Shown here in pieces: positions 21,836 to 31,974 of a stretch of 64,000 bases of DNA. A program made the translations under genes and the position numbers. The stretch is from NCBI RefSeq assembly GCF_025370935.1, contig NC_133490.1, positions 3,174,240 to 3,238,239 of the forward strand, read 5' to 3'. Position 1 is the stretch's first letter. Each line of letters opens with the position of its first letter. The notes beneath the pieces were generated by a model that saw nothing but the letters and a program-made list of their open reading frames with translations, did not search any database and had not been told where the DNA came from. The DNA is from Choristoneura fumiferana (lineage: Eukaryota; Arthropoda; Insecta; Lepidoptera; Tortricidae).

Positions 21836-22589
21836 AGGTGGTAGGACCTTGTGCAAGGTCCGCCCGGATTGCTACCACCATCTTGCTCGCTGCCGTGAAG
21901 CAGCAGTGCTTGCACTGTTGTGTTTCGGCGTGGAGAGTAAGACAGCCGGTGAAATTACTGGCGCTTGAGGTTTTTGCATCTTAGGTAGGAGACGTATTAG
22001 GTTTTTGGAACAGGTTTTGGCTTGGACGCGTGAGTACGCGTTCCCGCCCGGGATTCTTTTAGCGTACGAGTATTTAGGAGTACGGCGGTTGACAACGTTC
22101 CGCCAACTTGAAAACAATCATGATGCGTGCGCTCACTGCGCTCGCGCTTGGAACTATTCGCAAAACGTCCGGGAACTTCGGGTCTTCGGGATTTATCATT
22201 TGTTCAAATAACACTTTTAGCATGAACACAAAAAAGTCTAGTTTCTTTTGATAACATTTCGGTAGATCGATATTCGTAAAACTACTTAAACTAGTACGGT
22301 GTATACCGCAATCACGGGAGCGCATTTACGGGAATCATTTTGTTTACGCAATGAGTCAATTGAGTCAAGTACTCGTAGATACTCGTGGACCTAGTCTTTG
22401 GATCTATTTTTTTTGTGGACGCGTACTCGCAAGACTCAGTCGCCCGTTTTGCCTAGTACGTCTCACCTCTAATCTTAGGCCTCTAGGTTGGCAACGCATC
22501 TTGACGCATATTACAGATGTTTGGCGGGCGGTGGTGATCTCTTACCATCAGGAGACCCACTTGCTCGTTTGCCATCCAGTCGAATAAAA
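21836..22589 (-). repeat. Repeat E copy split by a hAT-like insertion
   Basis: 21836-21985 and 22472-22589 are the two parts of one Repeat E copy. They match the unbroken copy at 63600-63882, with the break within ATCTTAGG|CCTCTAGGTTGG. Confidence 0.8.
21986..22471. mobile_element. Non-autonomous hAT-like element, 486 bp, 8-bp TSD
   Basis: Flanked by ATCTTAGG at 21978-21985 and 22472-22479. Termini are imperfect inverted repeats: TAGG..AGACGTATTAGG at the left and, inverted from the right, TAGAGGTGAGACGTACTAGG. An 8-bp duplication and TAGAG-type ends are hAT hallmarks. No transposase is present. Confidence 0.7.
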
Positions 22590-23494
22590 AAAGTACTTAT
22601 TCAAAGTTTCGAAAATTGTACCACAGACTCTTATTCCGGGCGCAATAAGGCCCTAGTAACATATTTTTGAGTGGTTCGAATAGATACTTGTTTTAACACA
22701 CCAGCTCGCAAAGCACATTGTGGCGGTCGACAACAATGTCGGGGATTTTCCAACGTTTCTAAGTTGATTAGGTTGTTCTTGTAGATACATGTCACTTGAT
22801 GGAAAGCAACCACCGCCGCCCATGGACAAAAGTTGAGTGGTCCCACTGAAAAACAGCGTTGCGGCTGGCCGTAACATTACGCAGTGGGGCCCACTTTATA
22901 CTATTCGATGTTAACTTTATGTTCTTTCCCTCTAATATAGTTTTAAGTGCATCAAAATGTGTAGGTAGGTAAATAAATGTTTAATCTATCCCTGTCTCTC
23001 TCGCAGTTCTCTCTCGAGCCGCCGCGGGCGCCGCCATACAAATTTCAATTCTCGTCTCGTCTCGCCGGTGGAAAATCATCTTGACAAACGAGTACCTTCG
23101 TTGTTCTCGGAGAGTGGCTTCCAGACGCAGAATTGAGTGCAAAAGTTTGTTAATTGCACCAAACGCCTAACCTAATTGGGTGTGCGGTTGAGAAAGCGGT
23201 CAGAGGCGCAAATGCGATTTGTCTGTTCACCAGTCAGACTTCAGTAGAAGTACACTTACTAAAATAATGAACGGCCACGCTGAAATTGTATAAAATGTTT
23301 ATATTGGTGCAATGTACTTTCGACGCTAGATGAGCGCTATCCTATGCATTCTTCTTCTTCTTCTTCTCAGCCTTCTTCTACCAAATTTTTGGTGTAGGCC
23401 TCCTTCAACCTCTTCCACTCCGATCTATTTTGGGCAGTTAGAGTCCAGTTGCTACCCGCCACCCTTTTTAGATGGAAAGATGATCGATCCTATG

Positions 23495-23600
23495 CATTAT
23501 CATCATCATAATATCAGCCATAAGACGTTCACTGTTGAACATTACGCCTGCCTATATACTTCCAGTTGCTTCGATCAGAAGCAGTCTGCAACGTCCATCG
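23495..23600 (-). mobile_element. LINE 3' end fragment
   Basis: Contains ATCATCATCATAATATCAGC, a diverged ACGTTCACTGTTGAACAT block and CTTCCAGTTGCTTCGATC, matching the 3' end of the family at 13835. Confidence 0.6.
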
Positions 23601-23657
23601 AATCCCTGGTGATCAATAAAGAGGCTCGGTAACTAATTTAGTCTGCTGGGACCTGTA

Positions 23658-23843
23658 CCCCTAGTGTAAGTTTTCGGTTACAAAATACGTCTCGATCGCG
23701 TTCGCGTTAAAATCTCAATTTATATGGAAACACGAACAGCGCCTCTAGCGGAACGTTTGCGATGTTCGTGTTTCCATACAAATTGAGATTTTAACGCGAA
23801 CGCGATCGAGACGTAATTTGTAACCGAAAACTTACACTTAGGG
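23658..23843. repeat. Near-perfect palindromic element, 80-bp arms
   Basis: Arms 23658-23737 and 23764-23843 mirror each other (TAAGTTTTCGGTTACAAA, TCTCGATCGCGTTCGCGTTA, TGGAAACACGAAC) around a 26-bp loop. Only a few mismatches are visible, so it is young or maintained. Non-coding. Confidence 0.82.
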
Positions 23844-24353
23844 CACTGACCTTTTTAACAGACTTTTTTAGTTACGCCCTAGACGTGGTTCACCATCTTT
23901 GTTATTTTGGATATTATTTAAAAAAAAATAAGATTATTTTTTCAGTGAACCACTTGTACTTTATCAAGTACGTTTGACCGTTATTCTTACGCCAGGGCCC
24001 ACGAGGATATAAAGTGGCTGTATCAATCAATGAGCATGGAGTAGGTATCATAATTTATTTACGAGACAGTGTACACCATCATGAAGACTTAGTATTTTTT
24101 TCATATAAGAGGGGGCAAACGAATATGCGAGTCACCTGACGGGAAGCAATCACCGCCGCCCATGGACACCTGTCAACACGAGGTGTATCACAGGTGCGTT
24201 GCCGGCCCTTTGAGAGACTGATAGGCACGTTTTTTAGTTATTAGTAATAAATAAAGAAATTATTTTTCTGATTGAATCAATAACATTAACCGAATCAGTT
24301 AAAACAAAAACAATATATTTAATCAGGCGTTACTTTGCTGAGGTCCATATCAG

Positions 24354-24704
24354 TGAACTGAAACAATTACTTGGTCACCAGCAACCTTATGATAGCTAAT
24401 AGCTACGTTTATGCAAGATAATGTGTGTTTATGCAGTTCGTCCACTGTAAAAACACACACAAATCACACAAACATGATGTTAACATCTGGTAGCATGGTG
24501 AACGGTTGTGTTGCTCTGAAGAAGAGCTCTGGTTGAGTTCGAAACGCGTTAGTGTAGTTTGATGGTGGTGATAGATGGGTTTGTGTGGTTTGTGTGTGTT
24601 CTTACAGTGTGGATGTGGAGGAACTGCATGAACACACATTTCTTGCACAAACGAGCTATCAAAATATTTAAGTCACGGGTGAGCAAAGTAATTGTTTTAG
24701 TTCA
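24354..24704. repeat. Large fold-back element with hammerhead-like centre
   Basis: Arms of about 120 bp (24354-24478 against 24585-24704) are imperfect inverted copies, e.g. TGAACTGAAACAATTACTT and TGTGTGTTTATGCAGTTC. The centre holds CTGAAGA (24516-24522), a GAGCTC/GAGTTC stem with TGGTT loop (24524-24540), GAAAC, then the palindrome ACGCGT (24544-24549). Confidence 0.65.
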
Positions 24705-24760
24705 TTTAAAACAAAAACAGCTCAACAGTTCTTCATATTTTCCATTACAAAGAAACAAAC

Positions 24761-24843
24761 GCACAATCGGGTAACAGTCTTTCCCGGCCCGGGTATTTCC
24801 ATGTCGGTATTATCCGGGCCGGGAAAGACTTACCCGCACAATC
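24761..24843. mobile_element. 67-bp palindromic element with 8-bp TSD
   Basis: GCACAATC at 24761-24768 and 24836-24843 brackets 24769-24835. The insert is a hairpin, GGGTAACAGTCTTTCCCGG and its inverted copy around a short loop. An 8-bp duplication suggests hAT-type mobilisation. Confidence 0.65.
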
Positions 24844-25120
24844 AAATCTTTACGTATTATAATATTAGTATGTTTTATAGTATTAGTTGATCCCGCAGAC
24901 TAGCGCTCTCGGTCTCACTCAACACACTAATAACAATTTTCTAGGCAGCTAATAATCGTAAAAATGTCAAAAGGGGGTATTAAAATTAGCGCCGGTTGTT
25001 TTTGTCGCACCTCCGTCCGCTTGATAAATGATGCGACGGAAAACAAGTACTCTCAAAACGGACATTTCGTTATGAAACACAAAAATAAAATAAAATAAAA
25101 AAATAAAAAATGAAAACTAT

Positions 25121-25424
25121 TTCATCATCGTCATCCCAGCGTATATATGTACGTCCCACTGCTGGGCACAAGCCTCCTCTCAGAAGGAGAGGGCTTGGGA
25201 CGTAGTTCCCACGCGGACCCAGTGCGGATTGGAAACTTCACACACACCATTGCATTGCTTCGCAGGTTTGTGCAGGTTTCCTCACTATGTTTTCCTTCAC
25301 GGTAAACCTCGTGGTAAATTTCAAATGTAATTTCGCACATGAATTTCGAAAAACTCGAGGTACGGAGCGGGGTTTGAACCCACGACCTCGAGACCATAGA
25401 TCAAACCACTAGGCCACCACGGCT
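25121..25424 (-). mobile_element. SINE-A, near full length
   Basis: Minus strand. The tRNA-like head GCCGTGGTGGCCTAGTGGTT lies at the right end, then a GGGTTCAAACCCCGCTCC B box, then the body to TGGGATGACGATGATGAA at 25121. Confidence 0.8.
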
Positions 25425-25674
25425 TTTTTTATTATGTAGAAAAGCAAAGCGGACCCCAATAACTAGACTGAGCTTGTATCTTGGGACCTAGCTTGTAGGT
25501 ATAACAACAGCTTGTACTTGCAGCTTGTTGTATCTACCTACATAATACACAAGGAGTTAATAATAATTAAACAACTGAAAACCTATTTACATATAGGTAT
25601 AATTAACTAAATTCAGTCAAATCAGATTTAAAGTGTTTTCGAATAAATTACGTGTATTATCATTAACTCTTTAA

Positions 25675-25728
25675 AAGGGGCGTCAAACGCCATATCAAAT
25701 TCCACACTGTGACTGTGCAGCGGTCAGT
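25675..25728 (+). promoter_or_regulatory. Core promoter of the first channel gene (GGGGCGT box + Inr)
   Basis: AAGGGGCGT at 25675-25683 is followed about 40 bp later by GGTCAGTTC, an arthropod-type initiator (TCAGT), 17 bp before the ATG at 25741. Similar boxes precede the other two channel genes. Confidence 0.5.
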
Positions 25729-25740
25729 TCATTTTCAATC

Positions 25741-26963
25741 ATGCAGTGGGTCACATTTATCATTATCACTGGCTTATACTACGGTTCTTGTCAAGATTGT
25801 GATTTAAAAAGACCTAAAGTGGTTAGACCGGAAATAACGCTAAGCCAGGATTTAAAAGAATATTATTATGTTCTGGAGGAACCAAAATCTAATAACACCA
25901 AAGGCGTCGAAGTCAAATTAGATTATCTCATAGAAGCCTTTTTTTTAAGTCCCGACGAGGAAACACTGACTATTTACACCAAAAATACGTTTAGATGGGA
26001 AGATGACAGACTCAAGTGGGAAGCTGATAAATATAAAGGATTAAAAGTTACCTACATGCACAGCTTTGAAATTTGGTCACCAATTTTGAAAATGAAAAAC
26101 AGAGCAGCACCTGAATCTGGTTTTGCTTATACGGACTGGCTTGGTAGGTGCGAATTGAAAAATACAGGATCTATAGCATGCATGTCAACAGAAGAACATA
26201 CGGTTTTGTGCAGTACAAATATGAAAAATTGGCCGTATGATCGGAAAAACTGTATCTTTAAATTTGATGATGCAACGACATTCGAACTAGAAGCCAACAT
26301 TATATTTAGCGACGTTGATTTACTTTTTTTTATGAACGCAGAAGTTGGCAATGGTTGGCAAATTATCAAAGGAAAAGCGAGAAACAATTTGACAGGAGAT
26401 CATCAGATATCAATTGAACTATATCTAGAAAGGAAGGCAGAGTGTCTTGAAGCTTCTATAGTCATATCTTCTTTTATTGTATCTGTTCTTACTGTGACCT
26501 CTATATTATTGCACGTTAACAATGATGTACGTTTAGGTATTTTGTGTCTCAATTTGTTAAATCATTTTGCAATAATTTCAGAAATTTGTGAAAATATTCC
26601 TAAGTATGGATTCGTTACCCCAGTTATCATACTTTTGTGTCTTCGTCTACTATTTTGACCGTGCTTATTGCATTGTTAACTTTTTTACTAAGATATATAA
26701 GCAAATTAACTACGCCTCCTCCTTCATTCTTGGTATTTATTAATAGTTTAGTATTGAACAGCTCTGGAAAACATCTGGTCGTACCTCGATGGAATGTAGA
26801 AATACTTGATAAGGCTGTCTTGGATTCGTTAAATCATTGTACCGAATGGATGGATTTTTCTAATATTGTTAATACTATTAGTCTCTATGTCACTTTGATC
26901 ACGTATATTGTTTTGTTTTCTATTTATATGCCTCATGGTACTCCTTATACACTTCAAACATAA
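25741..26963 (+). pseudogene. Nicotinic-receptor-like Cys-loop channel subunit, intronless, one-base frameshift
   Basis: The first part (25741-26658) has a signal peptide, the WEDDRLKWEADKYKG binding-domain motif and the Cys-loop CSTNMKNWPYDRKNC (Cys 157 and 171, 13 residues apart). It then runs through M1 and M2 and stops inside M3. The second part (to 26963) continues in another frame with the end of M3, a short M3-M4 loop and M4. The shift falls in a T-run at 26633-26636: one more T would rejoin the frames exactly where the paralogues continue (LLF then SSST). The M1 proline kept by the other two genes (IIPC, VMPC) is absent here (VISSF). There are no vicinal cysteines before M1, so it is a non-alpha type. 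A recent pseudogene, a polymorphic null or a homopolymer sequencing error would all fit. A poly(A) signal AATAAA is at 27067. Confidence 0.78.
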
Positions 26964-28380
26964 TATGATGCAATTAAAACTAGTTGTTTTTGTAAGAACA
27001 TAAATATTCAATAACCATTTGGCGATGTGCGACATATTTATTTGTAATATTATTAATTGCACATCAAATAAATAATTGCCTATCAATTTATTCTCATCAT
27101 TTATATATACCTTTGTACATCAATTAAATTATTTCAATACTAATAATATAAATGTTAAGCAAAACTAGTACTGCAGATAATTCGAAAATATACATCAACA
27201 CAAACTATACAAAAATACTACAATCACATCAAAAATACTGACTGCACAGCAAATTAACTAAAGCGTGCATAGATGATACTCATTCTCATAGCAAAATAAC
27301 TTTTACTGTCAATTTGGTACCGGAAAATTAGGTACGACGACGAGCGGAGCGAGAAGGAGCGTAGGTACAATTGCGACCACAACGCGCGAGCCGAGCGAGC
27401 AAATCGAGCGCGCTGCGACAGCGGCCGGCGAAGCGGCAGAACCTTATTTATTTAGGAAATAATTTGGCCCCTACCAGTGCTGGTTATGTAAAAAGTATAT
27501 ACATGCTGAAAATAAATTGATAGGTAATTATATATTTGTTGAGCAAAAATAGAAGCTATATTTAAAAAAAAGATTACACGGTATGATGACATGTGATGAC
27601 ATGACATATGATGACAAGGTATGATGTGCGTTAGTCATTATTAGCTGTGCAATAACAAAAATTCTTTACTTTAGATAAATAGCGGTACGCCACGAATATA
27701 AGTTGCGGTTTAAGCAATTTGCAGTTTATGTGTCTAAGGCCCTGAGCAAAGTTTCGGGACAAAATCGTTAGTTTCCTGGGACAGTGTCGGAGCGGTACAA
27801 CTTAGGGATCTTTAAAAAACGAGCTTATCAGTCTCTCAAAGGGCCGGCAACGCACCTGTGACCCTCGGGTTGACAGGTGTTCATGGGCGTCGGTGATTGC
27901 TTCCCATCAGGAACAAACATAGATCGTACTCGTCAATAAAAAAACAACAGTTCAGCGACTTTTAAAAATAATGGAGTCTCTGAATTTTCTTTTTTGCATA
28001 CAAATTAAATACTGCTATCAATGTACGCCATTCTAGAATCAACTGACGTCGCCTGTCGCGCTACAAACATACATCAAACATTTTGCTTTACATTGCTTCT
28101 TCGAATAAACTTAAAAGTGTAATAAAAATTAAAAAACTAATTATTTACATGTTATAACATATGAACTAATGTTGTTCATATTGAGGAGTATGATCTATGT
28201 TTTAATTATTTGCTCAAATTACAGGCCACACCCGGTAACTTTATAATAAAAAATAAACAAAAAAGTTTTAGGGTTCCTTAGTCCAATAAGGAGCTTTTTA
28301 TAGTTTTGCCATGTAGGTACTCAGTCTATCCATCTGCGGATTAACTTAGAGGCTGTTAGTGCTAGGAAGCTGTAATTTTA
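26964..28380. other. Intergenic, no gene recognised
   Basis: AT-rich, with a GC-rich patch at 27340-27440 (GAGCGGAGCGAG-type runs, not coding). A Repeat E-like minus piece lies at about 27835-27945 (GGGCCGGCAACGCACCTGTG). Confidence 0.5.
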
Positions 28381-28478
28381 CATGGATGTAGTAGGCACCC
28401 GTTTGAGAGCTACGATGCCACAGACAGACAGACATTGGCGACAAACTTATAACACCCCTCTTTTGCGTGGGGGCTTAT

Positions 28479-28801
28479 GGTCACAGCTCAATACAGCCAC
28501 CCGGCACTCAACTAGCACCGCCTCGCCTCGAGCGGTTAGTATTCTTCATATGGATTTGTATGGGCATGCGCTCACTACATAAACTCCGTAGCGTCACCGG
28601 ATCGCCTCACTCGCGAGGTTGCCACGCGCGGACGGCGAGTGAACCACTAGGAACCTACCTACTAGGAAATTCGTGGACCACGCGCGGTTCACTCGTTGTT
28701 AACGCGGCGTCCACCCAAAGACCATAGTGTCGATAACGAGTGGACGCCGAAAGTTGAGGCGGTGCTGGTCGGGTGCCAGGTGGCTCTAATGAACTGAGAC
28801 C
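28479..28801. repeat. Fold-back element, ~50-bp arms, GC-rich interior
   Basis: GGTCACAGCTCAATACAGCC...CAGCACCGCCTC-like left arm (28479-28528) is mirrored by 28752-28801. The interior is GC-rich with smaller inverted repeats (CCACGCGCGG...). No TSD was identified. Confidence 0.6.
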
Positions 28802-30190
28802 TTTAGCACAGGGCGGACACGCCATACAAAATACGCGTTCTGGAATCTACATAGGCACGACGACGTCTGTACACGCGTCAATGTGTGCGTAAGACACACA
28901 GGGCTGACTATCGCAAAACCCTAGTACTATAGGGTATGTAGGTATGGCTTAAATGTGTAAATAAATGTAATCGTTAATCATATATTTTTATTTAAACCTA
29001 CTTAAAATGTGTCTGTCTATGTATTTAAGCATTATTATTTTACATTACAATAAATATATGACTACAAACTTGAACTAATTATTCGGTACCTAATTAGTTA
29101 TTTCATGTCTTATTAATCGCGATACTTTTAGAAAGCATTATTATTAAGAAAAGGAAGTAGGCAGGGTAGGAACCTCAATTTCTCGCGCGCCCACTGACAA
29201 GTTGGCGCTTGCTCGCGACTCACGGCCACCGAGCCGAGCAATGAACTCCTTTTCTTATCTTTGGCTGTTGACAAACACCCATACAATGCACAGTATATCA
29301 CCATTTCGCAAAGTTATTGCTCCCGAACTTAGTGCCGTGCGACGGTGCGGCCGACATACATCGCGTTGCGCGCCCGACTGCTTTCCTACGGTTTTCCTAC
29401 AATCTGCGCTTGAGGGGTGGGGTAACTCGAACCGGTGCGGGGCGGAGCGTGTCCATTCTGTATGCCAGTACTATTATATATTCTGTGCCTTTAGAAATCA
29501 CGATTTATGGAACATTGTGGAACGAAGCGAAACCAACTGACGAAACGAAATCTTGAAAGAAGAGGATAAGACCTAAGAGACAGCATTAGTCATCCCCCTG
29601 CCTCACCTGACGTTTTACGGACCAAATGAAACTTCCAGAAAAATCGACCGCAAACGGCTTTCTTTCGAAATTGTTATTCATATCTCCCACATAAACAGTC
29701 TTATTATTTTTAGATGAAACATCGCTAACTAGGTACAGTTTTATTTGTCGCACTTTGACATTTAAAAAAACCGGGCTAGTGCGAGTCGGACTCGCGCTCC
29801 GAGGGTTCTGTACTTTGTAAGTACATACACATACATACATAAAATCACGCCTCTTTCCCAACGGGGTAGGCATAGAGACTACGTCCTTCCACTTGCTACG
29901 ATCCTGGCATACAGCTCTCGCTTCCTCTACATTCATCAATCTTTTCATGCATGCATGTCGGTGCTTTGTAAGTATCTATCAATATCTACATTTATCTATA
30001 TAATAGTTTGAGCGGAGCCCTGCTCCTAAGCAAAATGTACACAGTGTGGGGTTATTTAAGAATGATTGCTGATAGCCGCACACTTGCACGTATGCACGCA
30101 TGAATAAACACAGAGGCCTACTGTCAAAATTTCTCGCATTAACTTTTGGCAACACCAAATAACGTATTTTTTATGGTCTGTGTTTCACCG
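28802..30190. other. Intergenic, no gene recognised
   Basis: Includes a short Repeat F fragment (29768-29830, CGGGCTAGTGCGAGTCGGAC). Open frames near 29202-29556 are GC-rich but overlap each other and match nothing I recognise. Confidence 0.5.
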
Positions 30191-30490
30191 CGCTCCTCTT
30201 CTCGAACTGCTATTTTACAAGCTTTTATTTAGTTTCACCTGTCTCGTTGTCTGTCTGTCTGTAATCACAAGCAAGTAATATTGCAAGTTTAATTCGACCA
30301 ACTTCCAGTAATTGGATTGACTTGAAGTTTGGTAATAACCTGGCAGTAACATCCTGGTATTCCAGCCAGGATCGTCTCCACAAGACGAAACTCTTCAACG
30401 GTTGAAATTTGTTGTGCAAATGTAGTTTGGGTGACAATACAAGTGGAGTCAACAAAAAGCACAGTCAGCAAAAAAACTTGTATTAAAAAT
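30190..30490 (-). repeat. Interspersed repeat G (CCAACTTC...GGTCGAATT family)
   Basis: Shares AATTCGACCAACTTCCAGTA, GATCGTCTCCACAAGACG and the TTTTATTTAGTTTCACCTGT end with copies at 34790-35060 and 49505-49750. It lies immediately upstream of the second channel gene. Confidence 0.65.
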
Positions 30491-30621
30491 GAAATTTTTA
30501 CATCACTTTTCTTTTCAAATGGGATACTTAGAGTATGGTTAGAAAGCGATAGTGGATGCGACTGCGAGCGTTAGACAATAGGTACCTACGGGCTTTGGTA
30601 TCAAATGAATTGTTAGATTAC

Positions 30622-30682
30622 TAAGGGGGCGTTGTCATATAAGATTACTGCATCATCTAATGGATGTTTCTAAACCAGTTGC
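30622..30682 (+). promoter_or_regulatory. Core promoter of the second channel gene (GGGGGCGT box)
   Basis: TAAGGGGGCGT at 30622-30632 lies 59 bp before the ATG. CCAGTTGCC (weak initiator) lies about 17 bp before the ATG. Compare 25675 and 36492. Confidence 0.5.
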
Positions 30683-30691
30683 CATTCAAAC

Positions 30692-31891
30692 ATGACCATG
30701 TTCATCGCTCTATTTACAATTTTAAGCATACCCAGCTATCTATCCGCACAGGATTGCACCCTTAATTTGGTACCAGTAGAAGATGCGTGGGATAAAAAGC
30801 TACACCAAAATTTGTGGGCACACTACGACAGGAATCAACCTCCAAGCAACCAGTCGTGCGTCTCCGCATCAGTGAGAATTCAGCTGAAGTCGTTCATCCT
30901 TGATGAATTCGAAGGTATCTACACTGCCAAAGTTTGGACGCGGATGACATGGATAGATAAGAGATTGGCATGGACACCTTCCGACTACGGTGGAGTCAAG
31001 AAGATCATCAAACTTAGCGGAACACTTTGGAGACCTGCATTTAAGTTAATACACGGTGTCTATCCCCCAATGTATGACGACTATTTTAGTGATTGTGCCA
31101 TAACTGATGAAGGCAAAGTGCTTTGTGTTGGACAAGTGCTTTACGATACATTCTGCAGTTCGAAACTCAGAAACTGGCCTTATGATGTTCAGAATTGCAC
31201 CTTAGAATTTGGTGATGATGACATATATGGTATTACTAAGTTTGAATTTCCTGATAGAGCGATGTCAATGTTTGGCGCTGAATATGGACCAGGATGGAAC
31301 ATTATGGACGTTCAGTTCAAAACAAACGTGTCATCAGCAGTGCTGTTATCCATTTCTCTTACTTTGGAACGACAAGCTTACGGTTTAGTCGTTATTTTGA
31401 TAATTCCGTGCATTATCCTATCGCTATTGACTTTTACATCTACTTTGTTGAGCCCTAAGGGCGTTGTGCGTCTGGGGTTCTCTGGTTTTTGTCTGATCGG
31501 TCATTTTATTTTCTCGAGTGCTATTAACGAGTTCCTTCCGAAGCACAGTACAGAAACTCCAGTCATTTTGTTATTTGTTCAATGTTCTACAATATTGACT
31601 ATTACTTCTATACTGTTGACGCAAGTTTTAAGAGTGATGGTAGTAAAAACAACATCGCCTCCGACTTGGGTTGCTTCAGTAACCAATGAAGTGGAAGGAA
31701 GTTTTGGAAATTACTTATTATTTCCGAAATGGTTTGATAACTTAGCTACGGAAGACTTGAATAATAAAAATAAAGAGATATGGTTAATCTTCGCTAATGT
31801 TATAAATAGTATTTATATAGCCATTCTTGTTGTCGTATATATCTGTCTGTTCAGAATCTATATGCCAAAGCAACCAACGTTCGAGTATTAA
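30692..31891 (+). CDS. Nicotinic-receptor-like Cys-loop channel subunit, intronless, intact
   Basis: A 399-residue subunit of a pentameric ligand-gated ion channel in the plasma membrane. The signal peptide ends near Ala19. The extracellular domain has DKRLAWTPSDYGGV, LWRPAFKLIH and the Cys-loop CSSKLRNWPYDVQNC (Cys 155 and 169). M1 (about 230-252) keeps IIPC, M2 is about 260-282, M3 about 290-312, the M3-M4 loop is only ~50 residues, and M4 (about 365-390) ends in RIYMP. No YxCC pair precedes M1, so it is a beta-like, non-alpha subunit. The loop-B tryptophan region after the Cys-loop is missing, and the GEK stretch before M2 is replaced by GVVRLG, so agonist and ion selectivity cannot be inferred. 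At about 400 residues it is shorter than typical nicotinic subunits. It resembles the divergent, fast-evolving insect subunits. Poly(A) signal AATAAA is at 31904. Confidence 0.88.
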   Translation: MTMFIALFTILSIPSYLSAQDCTLNLVPVEDAWDKKLHQNLWAHYDRNQPPSNQSCVSASVRIQLKSFILDEFEGIYTAKVWTRMTWIDKRLAWTPSDYGGVKKIIKLSGTLWRPAFKLIHGVYPPMYDDYFSDCAITDEGKVLCVGQVLYDTFCSSKLRNWPYDVQNCTLEFGDDDIYGITKFEFPDRAMSMFGAEYGPGWNIMDVQFKTNVSSAVLLSISLTLERQAYGLVVILIIPCIILSLLTFTSTLLSPKGVVRLGFSGFCLIGHFIFSSAINEFLPKHSTETPVILLFVQCSTILTITSILLTQVLRVMVVKTTSPPTWVASVTNEVEGSFGNYLLFPKWFDNLATEDLNNKNKEIWLIFANVINSIYIAILVVVYICLFRIYMPKQPTFEY

Positions 31892-31974
31892 CATGTAATT
31901 TGGAATAAATAAATATATGAGAAAAAAACTTGTTTTACTGCAACATCTCATCAGTTATAAAGAGATCGTTCAGA

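Noticed and set aside
29202..29556. Two overlapping GC-rich frames of 79 and 112 residues
   Set aside because: No domain, no splice context and mutual overlap; GC-rich chance frames are common here.
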